From: Polaribacter sp. Hel1_33_78
GTDB taxonomy: Bacteria; Bacteroidota; Bacteroidia; Flavobacteriales; Flavobacteriaceae
Length of the DNA stretch: 64,000 nucleotides
Direction of reading: 5' to 3'
Assembly: GCF_900106075.1 (NCBI RefSeq)
Contig: NZ_LT629794.1
Location: 1,468,001-1,532,000 of the forward strand
Below the pieces are notes generated by a model, which saw only the letters and a program-made list of their open reading frames with translations, was not told the origin of the DNA and ran no database searches. Below are positions 1 to 7,818 of the stretch, in pieces; the first letter of the stretch is position 1, and the number at the start of each line of letters is the position of its first letter. The position numbers and the translations under genes are program-made.

Positions 1-60
1 TCAGAGTCTCAAGCTAATTTCTTGTTTTTAAATGTAAAAGTATCAATGAATACCTGTTTT

Positions 61-699
61 TTATAAACGCTCTTCAATCCAAGATTTAAAGCTATAAAAG
101 TTTTGTGGCGCAACTCCATGACCAACAGGGTATTCAGAATAGATGTTTTTTAAGCCTAAATTGTCTAAAAAAGGTTTGCTTTTTCTTGCCCAATCAACAG
201 GTAAAACTTGATCTACAGTTCCGTGAGAGCAATAATAATTAGTTTTTATTTCTTTCGAAATAGAGGATGGCAATAACTCCATATTTACATAACCACTTAA
301 AGCGATAATGTTTTGTACTTTATTTGGATAGAAAAAACTTAAGGAATAGCTTAAAATTGCTCCTTGACTAAAACCTAATAAGAAAGTTTTATCCGTATTC
401 GTTTTGTATTTTTGTTTTATTTCGTCTATCAGAACAGCAATTTTATCTAAAGAAGTTTTGGCTTGTTTTAAATCAGAAAATTTACCATTTACATCATCAA
501 AATTAATGGCATACCAAGCATAACTTCCCGCACCTAAATTATAAGGTGCTCGCACACTCACAATTAATAATTCATCAGGTAATTCTTCAGCAAAAGAAAA
601 TAAATCTTGCTCGTTGCTTCCATAACCATGCAATAAAATTAACAAAGGAGGATTTTGAATTTCAGTTTTTGGCTCTCTGACTATATATTGTAAGCTCAT
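61..699 (-). CDS. Alpha/beta hydrolase, phospholipase/carboxylesterase family
   Basis: A 212-residue serine hydrolase of the carboxylesterase/lysophospholipase-like (Abhydrolase_2) family. Visible motifs are the oxyanion-hole segment LLHGYGSNEQD near residues 22-32, the nucleophile elbow GFSQGA (Ser near 112), an Asp in HGTVDQVLP near 160-165 and the catalytic His in VGHGV near the C-terminus. There is no signal peptide, so it should be cytoplasmic. It is the last gene of a minus-strand run, 28 bp after the DUF4870 gene. The substrate is unknown; related enzymes hydrolyse short acyl esters or lysophospholipids. The family call is firm and the physiological role is inference. Confidence 0.88.
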   Translation of the reverse strand: MSLQYIVREPKTEIQNPPLLILLHGYGSNEQDLFSFAEELPDELLIVSVRAPYNLGAGSYAWYAINFDDVNGKFSDLKQAKTSLDKIAVLIDEIKQKYKTNTDKTFLLGFSQGAILSYSLSFFYPNKVQNIIALSGYVNMELLPSSISKEIKTNYYCSHGTVDQVLPVDWARKSKPFLDNLGLKNIYSEYPVGHGVAPQNFYSFKSWIEERL

Positions 700-727
700 A
701 AATAATAAATAATTTTATGTAAAAAGT

Positions 728-1054
728 TTAAATGTTTTTAAACCAGTTTTGAAATTGTTCTCCAATTACAGGCACCATTTTTTCTTCACCTTTAATGGCT
801 CCAATTAGACCAATTACCCATAAAATAAAAAGAATAAAGCCAACAAAGGCTCCTGCAGTTGCTCCTAAAAATTCATAAATTACCCACCCATTTAAAACAG
901 AGGCAATACTTAAACCAATCATTTGTCTGATATGAAAGCTAGTAAAAGAATTCTTTTTACTGGTATTCATAATAAAAGCAATAATTAGTCCTACAACCCA
1001 AAAATAACTTATAATTGCGGCTGTTTTTCCTTCGTTTACTATATGATTTTCCAT
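728..1054 (-). CDS. DUF4870/Tic20-like small membrane protein
   Basis: A 108-residue protein with about three hydrophobic segments (roughly residues 12-30, 45-62 and 66-86). It matches the DUF4870 family pattern: an ISYFWVVGLIIAFI first helix, FHIRQMIGLS between helices, and a short polar tail with a GEEKMVPVIGEQFQ segment. Members are small inner-membrane proteins without a proven function; some are annotated as import-component proteins. It starts 6 bp after the dihydroorotase-like gene and is probably co-transcribed with it. Confidence 0.8.
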   Translation of the reverse strand: MENHIVNEGKTAAIISYFWVVGLIIAFIMNTSKKNSFTSFHIRQMIGLSIASVLNGWVIYEFLGATAGAFVGFILFILWVIGLIGAIKGEEKMVPVIGEQFQNWFKNI

Positions 1055-1060
1055 GCCTAT

Positions 1061-2317
1061 TTAATTTATAATAAGTTGATTGTTTGAGAAGATTCCATAA
1101 ACTTTTCCTTTTAGCTTTTTATTGATAAAAGCACTATTCTTTGAATTTGATAAAATATCTGCTTTAGTAAAAATAGTTTCTACTTCAGGATTGAAAATTG
1201 AGATGTCTGCTATATTTCCTTCTTGGATAGAATGATTTCTAATGCCGAATATCTTTTTAGGTTTTGTTGTAAAGCAGCTTATAAAATCTTCTAATTCTAA
1301 AACTGAATTTACTGCTCCAAATGCAGATTCTAGTCCAATTAGACCATCTTTAGCCTCACTAAATTCTACTTTTTTATGCTCAATATCTATCGGGTTATGA
1401 TCTGAAGTTATTATATCAATATCGCCAGATTTAACACCTTTTTGTAGTGATTTAATATCTTCTTTGGTTCTTAATGGTGGGTTTGTTTTAAAGTTGCTGT
1501 CAAAGCCATGTAATTCATTATCTGTTAGCACTAAATGATGAGCCGCAACGCTACAGGTTACTTGCAGGCCTTCCTTTTTTGCTTTCTTAATCAAGGCAAC
1601 AGATTTAGCCGTTGAAATTGTTGGAATATGTAATTTTCCTCCTGTATATTCCAATAAAAATAAATCTCTCGCAATTTGAAGATGTTCTGCTAAAGCAGGA
1701 ATTCCTTTTAGCCCTAATTTTGTACTATTAATACCTTCATTCGCTATTCCGTCTCCAGCAATCGCATTGTTTTTTGGAAAACTCAACACCAATCCATCAA
1801 AATTTTGCACATATAATAGTGCAATTTTCATGAGATTATCATTTTCAATGGGTTTGTTGTAATCTCCAAAAGCGATAGCTCCAGATTGTTGCATGTCATA
1901 TAATTCAGCTATTTCTATACCTTTGCTTTCTTTTGTTAAAGCACCAATTGGATATAAGTTTGTAGCGGTATTAAAAGCCTTATGAATTAAATATTCAACA
2001 TCAGACTTAGAGTCAATAACAGGGTTTGTATTCGCATTTAAAGCAATTGAAGTAAATCCACTTTTGGCGGCAACTTGCAAACCATTTTTTATAGTTTCTC
2101 TTTCTTCGAAACCAGGTTCTCCAAAAGAAACACTGGTATCAAACCAGCCACAAGATATATGTAAATTTTCTAACGCTAAAACCGTATAATGGTCTTTTTT
2201 TGGAATAGAATCTGCAATTTTTTCAAGCTTTCCTTCACTGATTAAAATATCCTTTTTTTGATTATGGTAAGGACTGTTAGCATCTATAATAGTTGCATTT
2301 TTAATAAGTGTAATCAT
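1061..2317 (-). CDS. Dihydroorotase-like amidohydrolase lacking the HxH metal motif
   Basis: A 418-residue amidohydrolase-fold protein of the class I dihydroorotase family (pyrimidine synthesis, carbamoyl-aspartate to dihydroorotate). The N-terminal composite beta domain, the GEPGFEERETI stretch (residues 66-76), ITSDHNPID and GLIGLESAFGA are recognisable. However, the metal-binding DxHxH of active enzymes is DTSVSF here (residues 60-65), so both histidines are serines. Later His residues (AAHHLVLTD) and the Asp of TSDHN remain. Flavobacterial proteins of this type, as I remember them, share the substitution. Its start overlaps the stop of the BatA-like gene by 4 bp (ATGA), which suggests translational coupling. 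It may be a non-catalytic DHOase partner or act on another substrate. Confidence 0.85.
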   Translation of the reverse strand: MITLIKNATIIDANSPYHNQKKDILISEGKLEKIADSIPKKDHYTVLALENLHISCGWFDTSVSFGEPGFEERETIKNGLQVAAKSGFTSIALNANTNPVIDSKSDVEYLIHKAFNTATNLYPIGALTKESKGIEIAELYDMQQSGAIAFGDYNKPIENDNLMKIALLYVQNFDGLVLSFPKNNAIAGDGIANEGINSTKLGLKGIPALAEHLQIARDLFLLEYTGGKLHIPTISTAKSVALIKKAKKEGLQVTCSVAAHHLVLTDNELHGFDSNFKTNPPLRTKEDIKSLQKGVKSGDIDIITSDHNPIDIEHKKVEFSEAKDGLIGLESAFGAVNSVLELEDFISCFTTKPKKIFGIRNHSIQEGNIADISIFNPEVETIFTKADILSNSKNSAFINKKLKGKVYGIFSNNQLIIN

Positions 2318-4263
2318 GGTTTATAGAATTTTAAAATCAAAATTTCTAAAAGCAAAGATACAATTGCCAAGGCTAAAAACCATTTCCAAAGCCAATGAAC
2401 TTCATTTTTTTCATTTAAATCTTTAAAAACATTAGCAATAGAAGCAGAAATATGAATGTTCCTGTTTTTTTCTTTTAATGAATTTAAATCCATAAAATTG
2501 AGTATACTTTCTTCTTTTGGTGTATTATAAGCTAAAATTTGTAAAGTATCTTTTTTCCTTTGAATATAATAAAAGCCTGCATTATTAGGTTGCTCTTTTG
2601 TTGTTATATTTACTTTGTTTTGAAATGTTTGTTGTTCTGGAATAAATGATGATTTTGAATTTGAGATATTTAAAACCTCATCTTTTTTTAATGATATTTC
2701 TATGTCCAAATAATTTTTATCTCCTAAATAATAATATAATTTTGAATGTTGAAAGCTTAATTTTCCAAAATTGTAAAAAACAGGTACAATTAAAGGTGAA
2801 TTAAGGAAGTTACTATTATTTTTGTTCAGTGCACTTGAAAACAAGTAAATTCTGCTGTTAGCGTCTTTAATTTGACTTATAAAGGTTGAGTTGTTCTCGA
2901 AGGAAACAATTTTACTGCTATTTTTTGATGAAATAGGGTAATGGCTTTGTGTGGTTGGATATTGAAAATTACGAACTTTTTTAGAAAATACGTTTTTAAA
3001 TAAAGGATGATTGAAATTAATATTTGTAATTTTTAACGTGTCAGAAATTTTAGGATTAATTTTTGAGCTAGCAATTTTTCCTAAAAAAATATTATAAGAT
3101 TTAATTTCTGATTTAATATTTGGAATAATGATAAGATTGCCTCCTTTATTACAATAGTCTATAATGCTTTTTGATAAAATGTCTGAAATTTTTTCTAACT
3201 CATATAAAATGATTAATTGCTGTTTTTGAATGGAGTTATAATTAATATTTTGTAATGAAGATTGAGTGAAGTTAAATTCGTCTTTTGCGTAAATTTTTTT
3301 TAAAAAATTAGCTTCGTTACCAATGCTTAAAATGTTTATTTTGTTAGTGGAATTTAAATTGAAATAAAAGGTGTTGTCAAAAGTGAAAGTATCGTTAAAA
3401 GTGGTCTCAATTTTTCCCGAAAAATTAGATTGGTTTTGAATTGTAAAAGAGATGATTTTTGTATCATTTTTTTTAATAGAGTAGGACTGTTTGCTAATTA
3501 ATATGTTGCTATTAAAAATAGCAATTGGAATATTTTTTTTAGCTTCTCCTTGATTTTTAACAACCACATTTACAATGAAATTATTTTTGTTGGTACTGTC
3601 GATAAAGACACTGTCTATAGAAACATTGTTTTTCTGAGCGCTTTGTAATTTTATAGCCGAAAATGATGGCGTTACATTTGTAAACTTTTTTTTGTAATTA
3701 GTCTGAAAATCAGATATTAATATATTTTTATATAAAGTGTTGGTTTTATTTTTTTGAATACTCTTTATTTTTAAGAAAATACTCACGAAATCTAATTTTG
3801 TTGATACATTTTTTACTTTAAGTAGTTCTTTTTTTAATGTTGAATACGTAATATCTTTGTATAAACGGTCATTAGTTTGTAAAGAATAGGTGTCTTTTTT
3901 TGAAGCATTTTCGATAATTTCTTGAGCTGATATTTGTAATAAATTACCTTTATCTCCTATTGAATTAGTGCTTAACGAGTTGTCTAAATAAATAAAAGTA
4001 TGTTGATTTTTATTTACATGTTTGTTACTAAAATAGGGTTGTGAAAATGCAAAAAGTATCGCTGTAAATAATAGCATTCTAACACATAAAATTAGCCATT
4101 TTTTTAAGCGAGAACTTTTACGCGTTTCTCGAACTAATTTTTGTAAAAAAGCAACGTTTGTAAATGGTGTTTTTACAAACTTTTGCAACTGAAAAAGATG
4201 TACTAAAATGGGGATAATTAGTAGTGCTAAAAAGTAAAGAATTTCTGGATTTTTAAATTGCAT
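2314..4263 (-). CDS. BatA/aerotolerance-type double-transmembrane protein
   Basis: About 649 residues. The N-terminus is the BatA domain: two membrane helices (near residues 7-25 and 58-77) around a short loop with FQLQKFVKTPFTNVAFLQ. A von Willebrand-like segment follows (FIYLDNSLST, a partial MIDAS pattern), then a beta-rich region, an amidotransferase-like segment (YCNKGGNLIIIPN) and a final membrane helix near the C-terminus (LALAIVSLLLEILIL). Such proteins are common in Bacteroidota and thought to act in the cell envelope, but their function is not settled. The codon at 4266 is TTG; I prefer the ATG at 4263. It lies 11 bp after the S10 peptidase gene and overlaps the dihydroorotase-like gene by 4 bp. 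Confidence 0.82.
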   Translation of the reverse strand: MQFKNPEILYFLALLIIPILVHLFQLQKFVKTPFTNVAFLQKLVRETRKSSRLKKWLILCVRMLLFTAILFAFSQPYFSNKHVNKNQHTFIYLDNSLSTNSIGDKGNLLQISAQEIIENASKKDTYSLQTNDRLYKDITYSTLKKELLKVKNVSTKLDFVSIFLKIKSIQKNKTNTLYKNILISDFQTNYKKKFTNVTPSFSAIKLQSAQKNNVSIDSVFIDSTNKNNFIVNVVVKNQGEAKKNIPIAIFNSNILISKQSYSIKKNDTKIISFTIQNQSNFSGKIETTFNDTFTFDNTFYFNLNSTNKINILSIGNEANFLKKIYAKDEFNFTQSSLQNINYNSIQKQQLIILYELEKISDILSKSIIDYCNKGGNLIIIPNIKSEIKSYNIFLGKIASSKINPKISDTLKITNINFNHPLFKNVFSKKVRNFQYPTTQSHYPISSKNSSKIVSFENNSTFISQIKDANSRIYLFSSALNKNNSNFLNSPLIVPVFYNFGKLSFQHSKLYYYLGDKNYLDIEISLKKDEVLNISNSKSSFIPEQQTFQNKVNITTKEQPNNAGFYYIQRKKDTLQILAYNTPKEESILNFMDLNSLKEKNRNIHISASIANVFKDLNEKNEVHWLWKWFLALAIVSLLLEILILKFYKP

Positions 4264-4274
4264 CAAAAAATAAA

Positions 4275-5759
4275 TTAATATTTAGCGGGTCCAATATTTC
4301 TTGAACTTTTTTTAATAAAAATACGTAAATCTTCGTTCGATTTTTCTAAATCTTCTTTCCGCAAATACATCATATGTCCACTTCTGTATCCTTTAAAACT
4401 CATTCTATTTTTCATTTTTCCACTAGGATCAATTTTTCCCATGGTATATTTTGCAACAGAGTATGTAGTTGCACCGTCATAATACCCAGATTGAACTAAA
4501 ACTTGTAAGTATGGATTTTGAGCCATGGCTTTCCGTAAGTTTTCACGAGCATTTTCATTTTCAAAATCCCAGGGACGAACAGGGCCGAACATATTATATT
4601 TTACATCTGTTTTAAATTTTAAAATATTTTGTGTATAGTAGTTTATTGCAGGTGTAAAAGAATGCAACCAGGACGTTAATTCTGGACTATAATCAGGACT
4701 TGTTCCAATTTCTTGTCTATCAACTCCCAGATATCTGCTATCTAATCTTCCAATAGTTTTTCCATTCTTATCGCGTAAAAGTTCTTTCCAGAAGAAGCTC
4801 GGTATCATTTCTAAATTCTGCTGTAAAAGCACCTCTTTTTTAATTCCTGTAAATCGAGCCATTTTCTCAGCAACACGATTTCTTTCTGCGTTAGAAATGT
4901 TCCCTCCTTTTGATATTGCTGGAAGAAGTTCATTATAAGAAAAAAGTTCTGCCATTGGTAAAATTTCTTCTAAATCTTTTTGCTGTAGATCTTCAGGTAG
5001 CATTTTATGATACCAAGCAGTTGCTGTAAAGTATGGTAAATTCATAGAAATATCTTCTGAGGCACCAGATCTAATGATTTTATAATCCGCAGGAGAAACC
5101 ATGATTACTCCGTTTAAATACATCCATTGTCTGCTCTGTAATTCGTTTGCTAGCTGCATAACACGAGTTCCTCCATAGCTTTCTCCAATAATATATTTAG
5201 GTGATAACCAACGATTATTTCGTGTCATGAAGGTTGTTAACCAATCTGCTAAATATTTTGCATCAGCATTCACACCAAAAAAGTATTTTTTATCTATTTT
5301 TTCTCCTTTTGCAATCACAGGTCGTGAATAACCGGTATTAACAGGGTTTATAAATACAATATCTGCTTCGTCTAAAACAGAATATGGGTTGTCCTTTATC
5401 CCATAAGGCTGTATTGGATTTCCTTCATCATCAATTTTTAAAATTTTAGGACCAGTATATGCAATATGCATCCAAACGGATGCAGATCCTGGACCTCCAT
5501 TAAAAGACATTATAATCGGCCTTTTAGATTTATCTTTAATGTCAGTTCTTGAATAATAAGTATAATATAGAGAAGCAACAATTTTTCCATTACTATTCCA
5601 AACTGGTTGCATGCCTGTTATAGCTTTATAGGGAACTTTTTTACCTTTAATTGTAACTGAATTTAAAGTAACAATTGTTGTATCTAACGGAATTCTGTTA
5701 TCTTGAGCATTGAAAGAAAAGCTAAGAAAAAAAAGAATAAAATAGGTATATATTTTCAT
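4275..5759 (-). CDS. Secreted S10-family serine carboxypeptidase-like protein
   Basis: A 494-residue protein with a signal peptide (hydrophobic stretch near residues 5-16, ending SFNAQ). It belongs to peptidase family S10. The oxyanion region FNGGPGSAS is near residue 85, the nucleophile motif GESYGGTR near 190, an Asp in SGYYDGATTY near 428 and the catalytic His in RSGHMMYL near 461, so the triad appears complete. It probably cleaves C-terminal residues from peptides in the periplasm or outside the cell. It is followed after 11 bp by the BatA-like gene. Peptide scavenging is inference from the export signal. Confidence 0.9.
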   Translation of the reverse strand: MKIYTYFILFFLSFSFNAQDNRIPLDTTIVTLNSVTIKGKKVPYKAITGMQPVWNSNGKIVASLYYTYYSRTDIKDKSKRPIIMSFNGGPGSASVWMHIAYTGPKILKIDDEGNPIQPYGIKDNPYSVLDEADIVFINPVNTGYSRPVIAKGEKIDKKYFFGVNADAKYLADWLTTFMTRNNRWLSPKYIIGESYGGTRVMQLANELQSRQWMYLNGVIMVSPADYKIIRSGASEDISMNLPYFTATAWYHKMLPEDLQQKDLEEILPMAELFSYNELLPAISKGGNISNAERNRVAEKMARFTGIKKEVLLQQNLEMIPSFFWKELLRDKNGKTIGRLDSRYLGVDRQEIGTSPDYSPELTSWLHSFTPAINYYTQNILKFKTDVKYNMFGPVRPWDFENENARENLRKAMAQNPYLQVLVQSGYYDGATTYSVAKYTMGKIDPSGKMKNRMSFKGYRSGHMMYLRKEDLEKSNEDLRIFIKKSSRNIGPAKY

Positions 5760-5829
5760 TTTGTAAAAATTTTAGATAGACCAATTTATTACAAATAAAG
5801 CAATATTTAAAACAGTTGTTAATTTCTTA

Positions 5830-6594
5830 TTAAAACTTTTCAAAAACCCCCAATCCAAATAAAGCAAAATCATACTTCACTGGATCATACTTGTCTAATT
5901 TTCGTAAGTTTTTGTCAAGTTCAGATAGTGCTTTCCAATCATTTTGTTTTCTTAAAAGCAGCTTTAATTTTCTTGCAACATTGCCAGAATGGACATCTAA
6001 AGGACAAGATAAATTCGCTGGTTTGTGCGTCTTCCAAATACCAAAATCTACACCTGCCTTATCCTCTCTAACCATCCATCTTAAAAACATGTTTATACGT
6101 TTTGCTGCAGAGTTTTTTAAAGGATCAGAAACATGTTTCTGTGTTCTTTGTTGATGGTCAATTTCAAAAAATACCCTTTTAAACTGATTGATTGCTGTTT
6201 GATAATTTGTTGATTTATCTTTAATCAAAAGTACGTTTTCCAATCCATCATGATTTTTGTAAATATGTTGCAGTGATTTTATGAATTGTTGAAAATCAAT
6301 ATAGTTAAATGTTCTGTGAACAAAGTTATGGAGTCTATCTAAATCTTTTTCTTGATGATTTAAAACAAAATCATAAGGAGAGTTGCCTAATAATTCCATC
6401 ATTTTAAAGGCGTTTTTAATAATCATCTTTCTGTTTCCCCACGAAATGGTAGCTGTTAAAAAAGCAGCAATTTCAATATCTTCTTTTTTAGAAAATTGAT
6501 GTGGAATTTGTATCGGGTCAGACTCAATAAATTTTGGGTTATTGTACAGAATAACTTTTTCATCTAAAAATTCTTTGAGTTCTTTTAGTGTCAT
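5830..6594 (-). CDS. TIGR02757 (DUF2400) family protein
   Basis: About 254 residues. It matches the TIGR02757 family of Bacteroidota and relatives. Visible conserved blocks include FLTATISWGNRKMII, NMFLRWMVREDKAGVDFGIW and PLDVHSGNVARKL. The fold is thought to resemble helix-hairpin-helix DNA glycosylases, but no activity is established to my knowledge. The codon at 6597 is TTG and the next codon is ATG (6594), which is the more likely start. It lies 6 bp downstream of the LolD-like ATPase gene, so the two are probably one transcript. Confidence 0.85.
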   Translation of the reverse strand: MTLKELKEFLDEKVILYNNPKFIESDPIQIPHQFSKKEDIEIAAFLTATISWGNRKMIIKNAFKMMELLGNSPYDFVLNHQEKDLDRLHNFVHRTFNYIDFQQFIKSLQHIYKNHDGLENVLLIKDKSTNYQTAINQFKRVFFEIDHQQRTQKHVSDPLKNSAAKRINMFLRWMVREDKAGVDFGIWKTHKPANLSCPLDVHSGNVARKLKLLLRKQNDWKALSELDKNLRKLDKYDPVKYDFALFGLGVFEKF

Positions 6595-6600
6595 CAAAAA

Positions 6601-7260
6601 TTAAACAATTTTACCGTCTATCATGGTTAGTTTTCTATCTGTCATTTCTGCAAGTTCTTCATTATGAGTTACTAAAATGAAGGTTTGTCCAAATTTATCA
6701 CGAAGTTTAAAAAATAGTTCATGCAAATTTTTAGCGGATTCACTATCTAAATTTCCACTAGGTTCATCAGCTAATATAACCGATGGATTGTTAATGAGTG
6801 CCCTTGCAACGGCAACTCTTTGTTGCTCACCTCCAGAAAGTTCATTTGGTTTATGATCAATTCTATGAGAAAGGCCTAAAAATTCTAACAATTCTTTTGC
6901 TCTTATTTCCGTTTCTTTTTTATTCTTTTTACCAATATAGGCAGGAATACAAACATTTTCTAAAGCGGTAAATTCTGGTAACAATTGATGAAATTGAAAA
7001 ATAAAACCAATATGATTGTTTCTGAATTCTGATAATTCTTTATCCGAAATATTTTTTAGTGAAATATTATTTATAGATAATTCATAATCTTTTTCTTTTA
7101 AAGGTTTGTCTAACGTACCCAATATTTGCAATAAAGTTGTTTTTCCTGCTCCAGACGGACCAACAATAGCAACTATTTCTCCTCTTTTAATATGTAAATC
7201 AAGGCCTTTTAAAACTTGAATATCTCCAAAGTATTTATGGATGTTTTTACCTACAATCAT
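6601..7260 (-). CDS. LolD/MacB-type ABC transporter ATP-binding protein
   Basis: A 219-residue ABC ATPase with Walker [13 protein letters not shown] (near residue 34), a Q-loop [10 protein letters not shown], the signature [15 protein letters not shown], Walker [13 protein letters not shown] and the switch His in LVTHNEE. The EPSGNLD motif and the length fit the LolD/FtsE/MacB group, which powers lipoprotein release or MacB-like pumps rather than solute import. No permease gene is adjacent; in many Bacteroidota the LolCE-like permease is elsewhere. Lipoprotein release is the best guess. A bidirectional terminator-like hairpin lies just upstream. Confidence 0.85.
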   Translation of the reverse strand: MIVGKNIHKYFGDIQVLKGLDLHIKRGEIVAIVGPSGAGKTTLLQILGTLDKPLKEKDYELSINNISLKNISDKELSEFRNNHIGFIFQFHQLLPEFTALENVCIPAYIGKKNKKETEIRAKELLEFLGLSHRIDHKPNELSGGEQQRVAVARALINNPSVILADEPSGNLDSESAKNLHELFFKLRDKFGQTFILVTHNEELAEMTDRKLTMIDGKIV

Positions 7261-7289
7261 AATTTTTATATCGAAATACGAATGTATAA

Positions 7290-7326
7290 AAAAACGGATA
7301 TACTTTGCGAAGTAGATCCATTTTTA
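7290..7326. terminator. Hairpin with flanking A and T runs, possible bidirectional terminator
   Basis: GGATATACTT (7296-7305) pairs with AAGTAGATCC (7310-7319) with one mismatch around a TGCG loop. A run of A precedes it and ATTTTTATT follows, so it could terminate in either direction. It separates the LolD-like gene from whatever lies at 7351-7548. Confidence 0.5.
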
Positions 7327-7350
7327 TTGAAGATAGTGGACACTTATGAG

Positions 7351-7548
7351 TTAAAATACAGCTTTTAGTTTGTTATAATCTATAAAATAAACAAATCTTA
7401 TAAAAACCGTGTGTCTTTGCAATTGTTCAAACAAATTGCCGAGGTTTTCAAAGAAATCTAAATTAGAATCTATATCGGAATTAAAAATTAAATCTAAATC
7501 TGATAAATTTTTGTGAGGGCTGTAACGTTCTCCAGCCTCCACTTCCAT
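7351..7548 (-). CDS. Possible small hypothetical protein, doubtful
   Basis: A 65-codon open frame in an otherwise gene-free stretch. The product is acidic in its first half (DLDLIFNSDIDSNLDFF) and more hydrophobic near the end (FIRFVYFIDY). I do not recognise the family. It has no clear promoter box upstream, and the reading frame may be a decayed remnant or chance. The only supporting context is the terminator-like hairpin just downstream at 7290-7326. Confidence 0.25.
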   Translation of the reverse strand: MEVEAGERYSPHKNLSDLDLIFNSDIDSNLDFFENLGNLFEQLQRHTVFIRFVYFIDYNKLKAVF

Positions 7549-7761
7549 AAGTGGTTTGTTGATTATTACTTAATAGAATTTCGAAATCGTTTGGATTATG
7601 ATTTAAAGTTTTACAGCTATTAACTGGTAATTAAATCTCGGAATAAATTTGAGTTTTCAAAACGGAAGTATTAGAAAATAATTAAAAAAATAGACGAAGA
7701 CAACTGCGAGAAAAATGTAGTAATCTGTATATTATTTACATCAGATAATTTTATCAAAAAA
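7549..7761. other. Intergenic stretch, no gene seen
   Basis: AT-rich sequence between the doubtful small frame and the sucC promoter. I see no conserved coding frame, no tRNA and no strong hairpin. The whole region from 7261 to 7761 could be degraded sequence, but I cannot identify its origin. Confidence 0.5.
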
Positions 7762-7762
7762 T

Positions 7763-7795
7763 TTGTAAACTTTCTTTTTTGAATTTGTATTTTTG
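7763..7795 (+). promoter_or_regulatory. Predicted sucC promoter (TTG-N22-TATTTTTG)
   Basis: TTG at 7763-7765 and TATTTTTG at 7788-7795 match the Bacteroidota -33/-7 pattern (TTG, 17-23 bp, TAnnTTTG). The start of transcription would be near 7801, giving a leader of about 18 nt before the ATG at 7819. This also argues against the in-frame GTG at 7795, which lies at the -7 box. Confidence 0.7.
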
Positions 7796-7818
7796 TGCTC
7801 AGTTTAAACAAGAAACAA

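Noticed and set aside
1-60. Possible end of a plus-strand gene at the left edge
   Set aside because: An open frame runs from base 1 to a stop near 66 but is too short to recognise and overlaps the esterase end.
7795-7818. Longer sucC start at GTG 7795
   Set aside because: It falls on the -7 promoter box, and the family N-terminus begins at ATG 7819.
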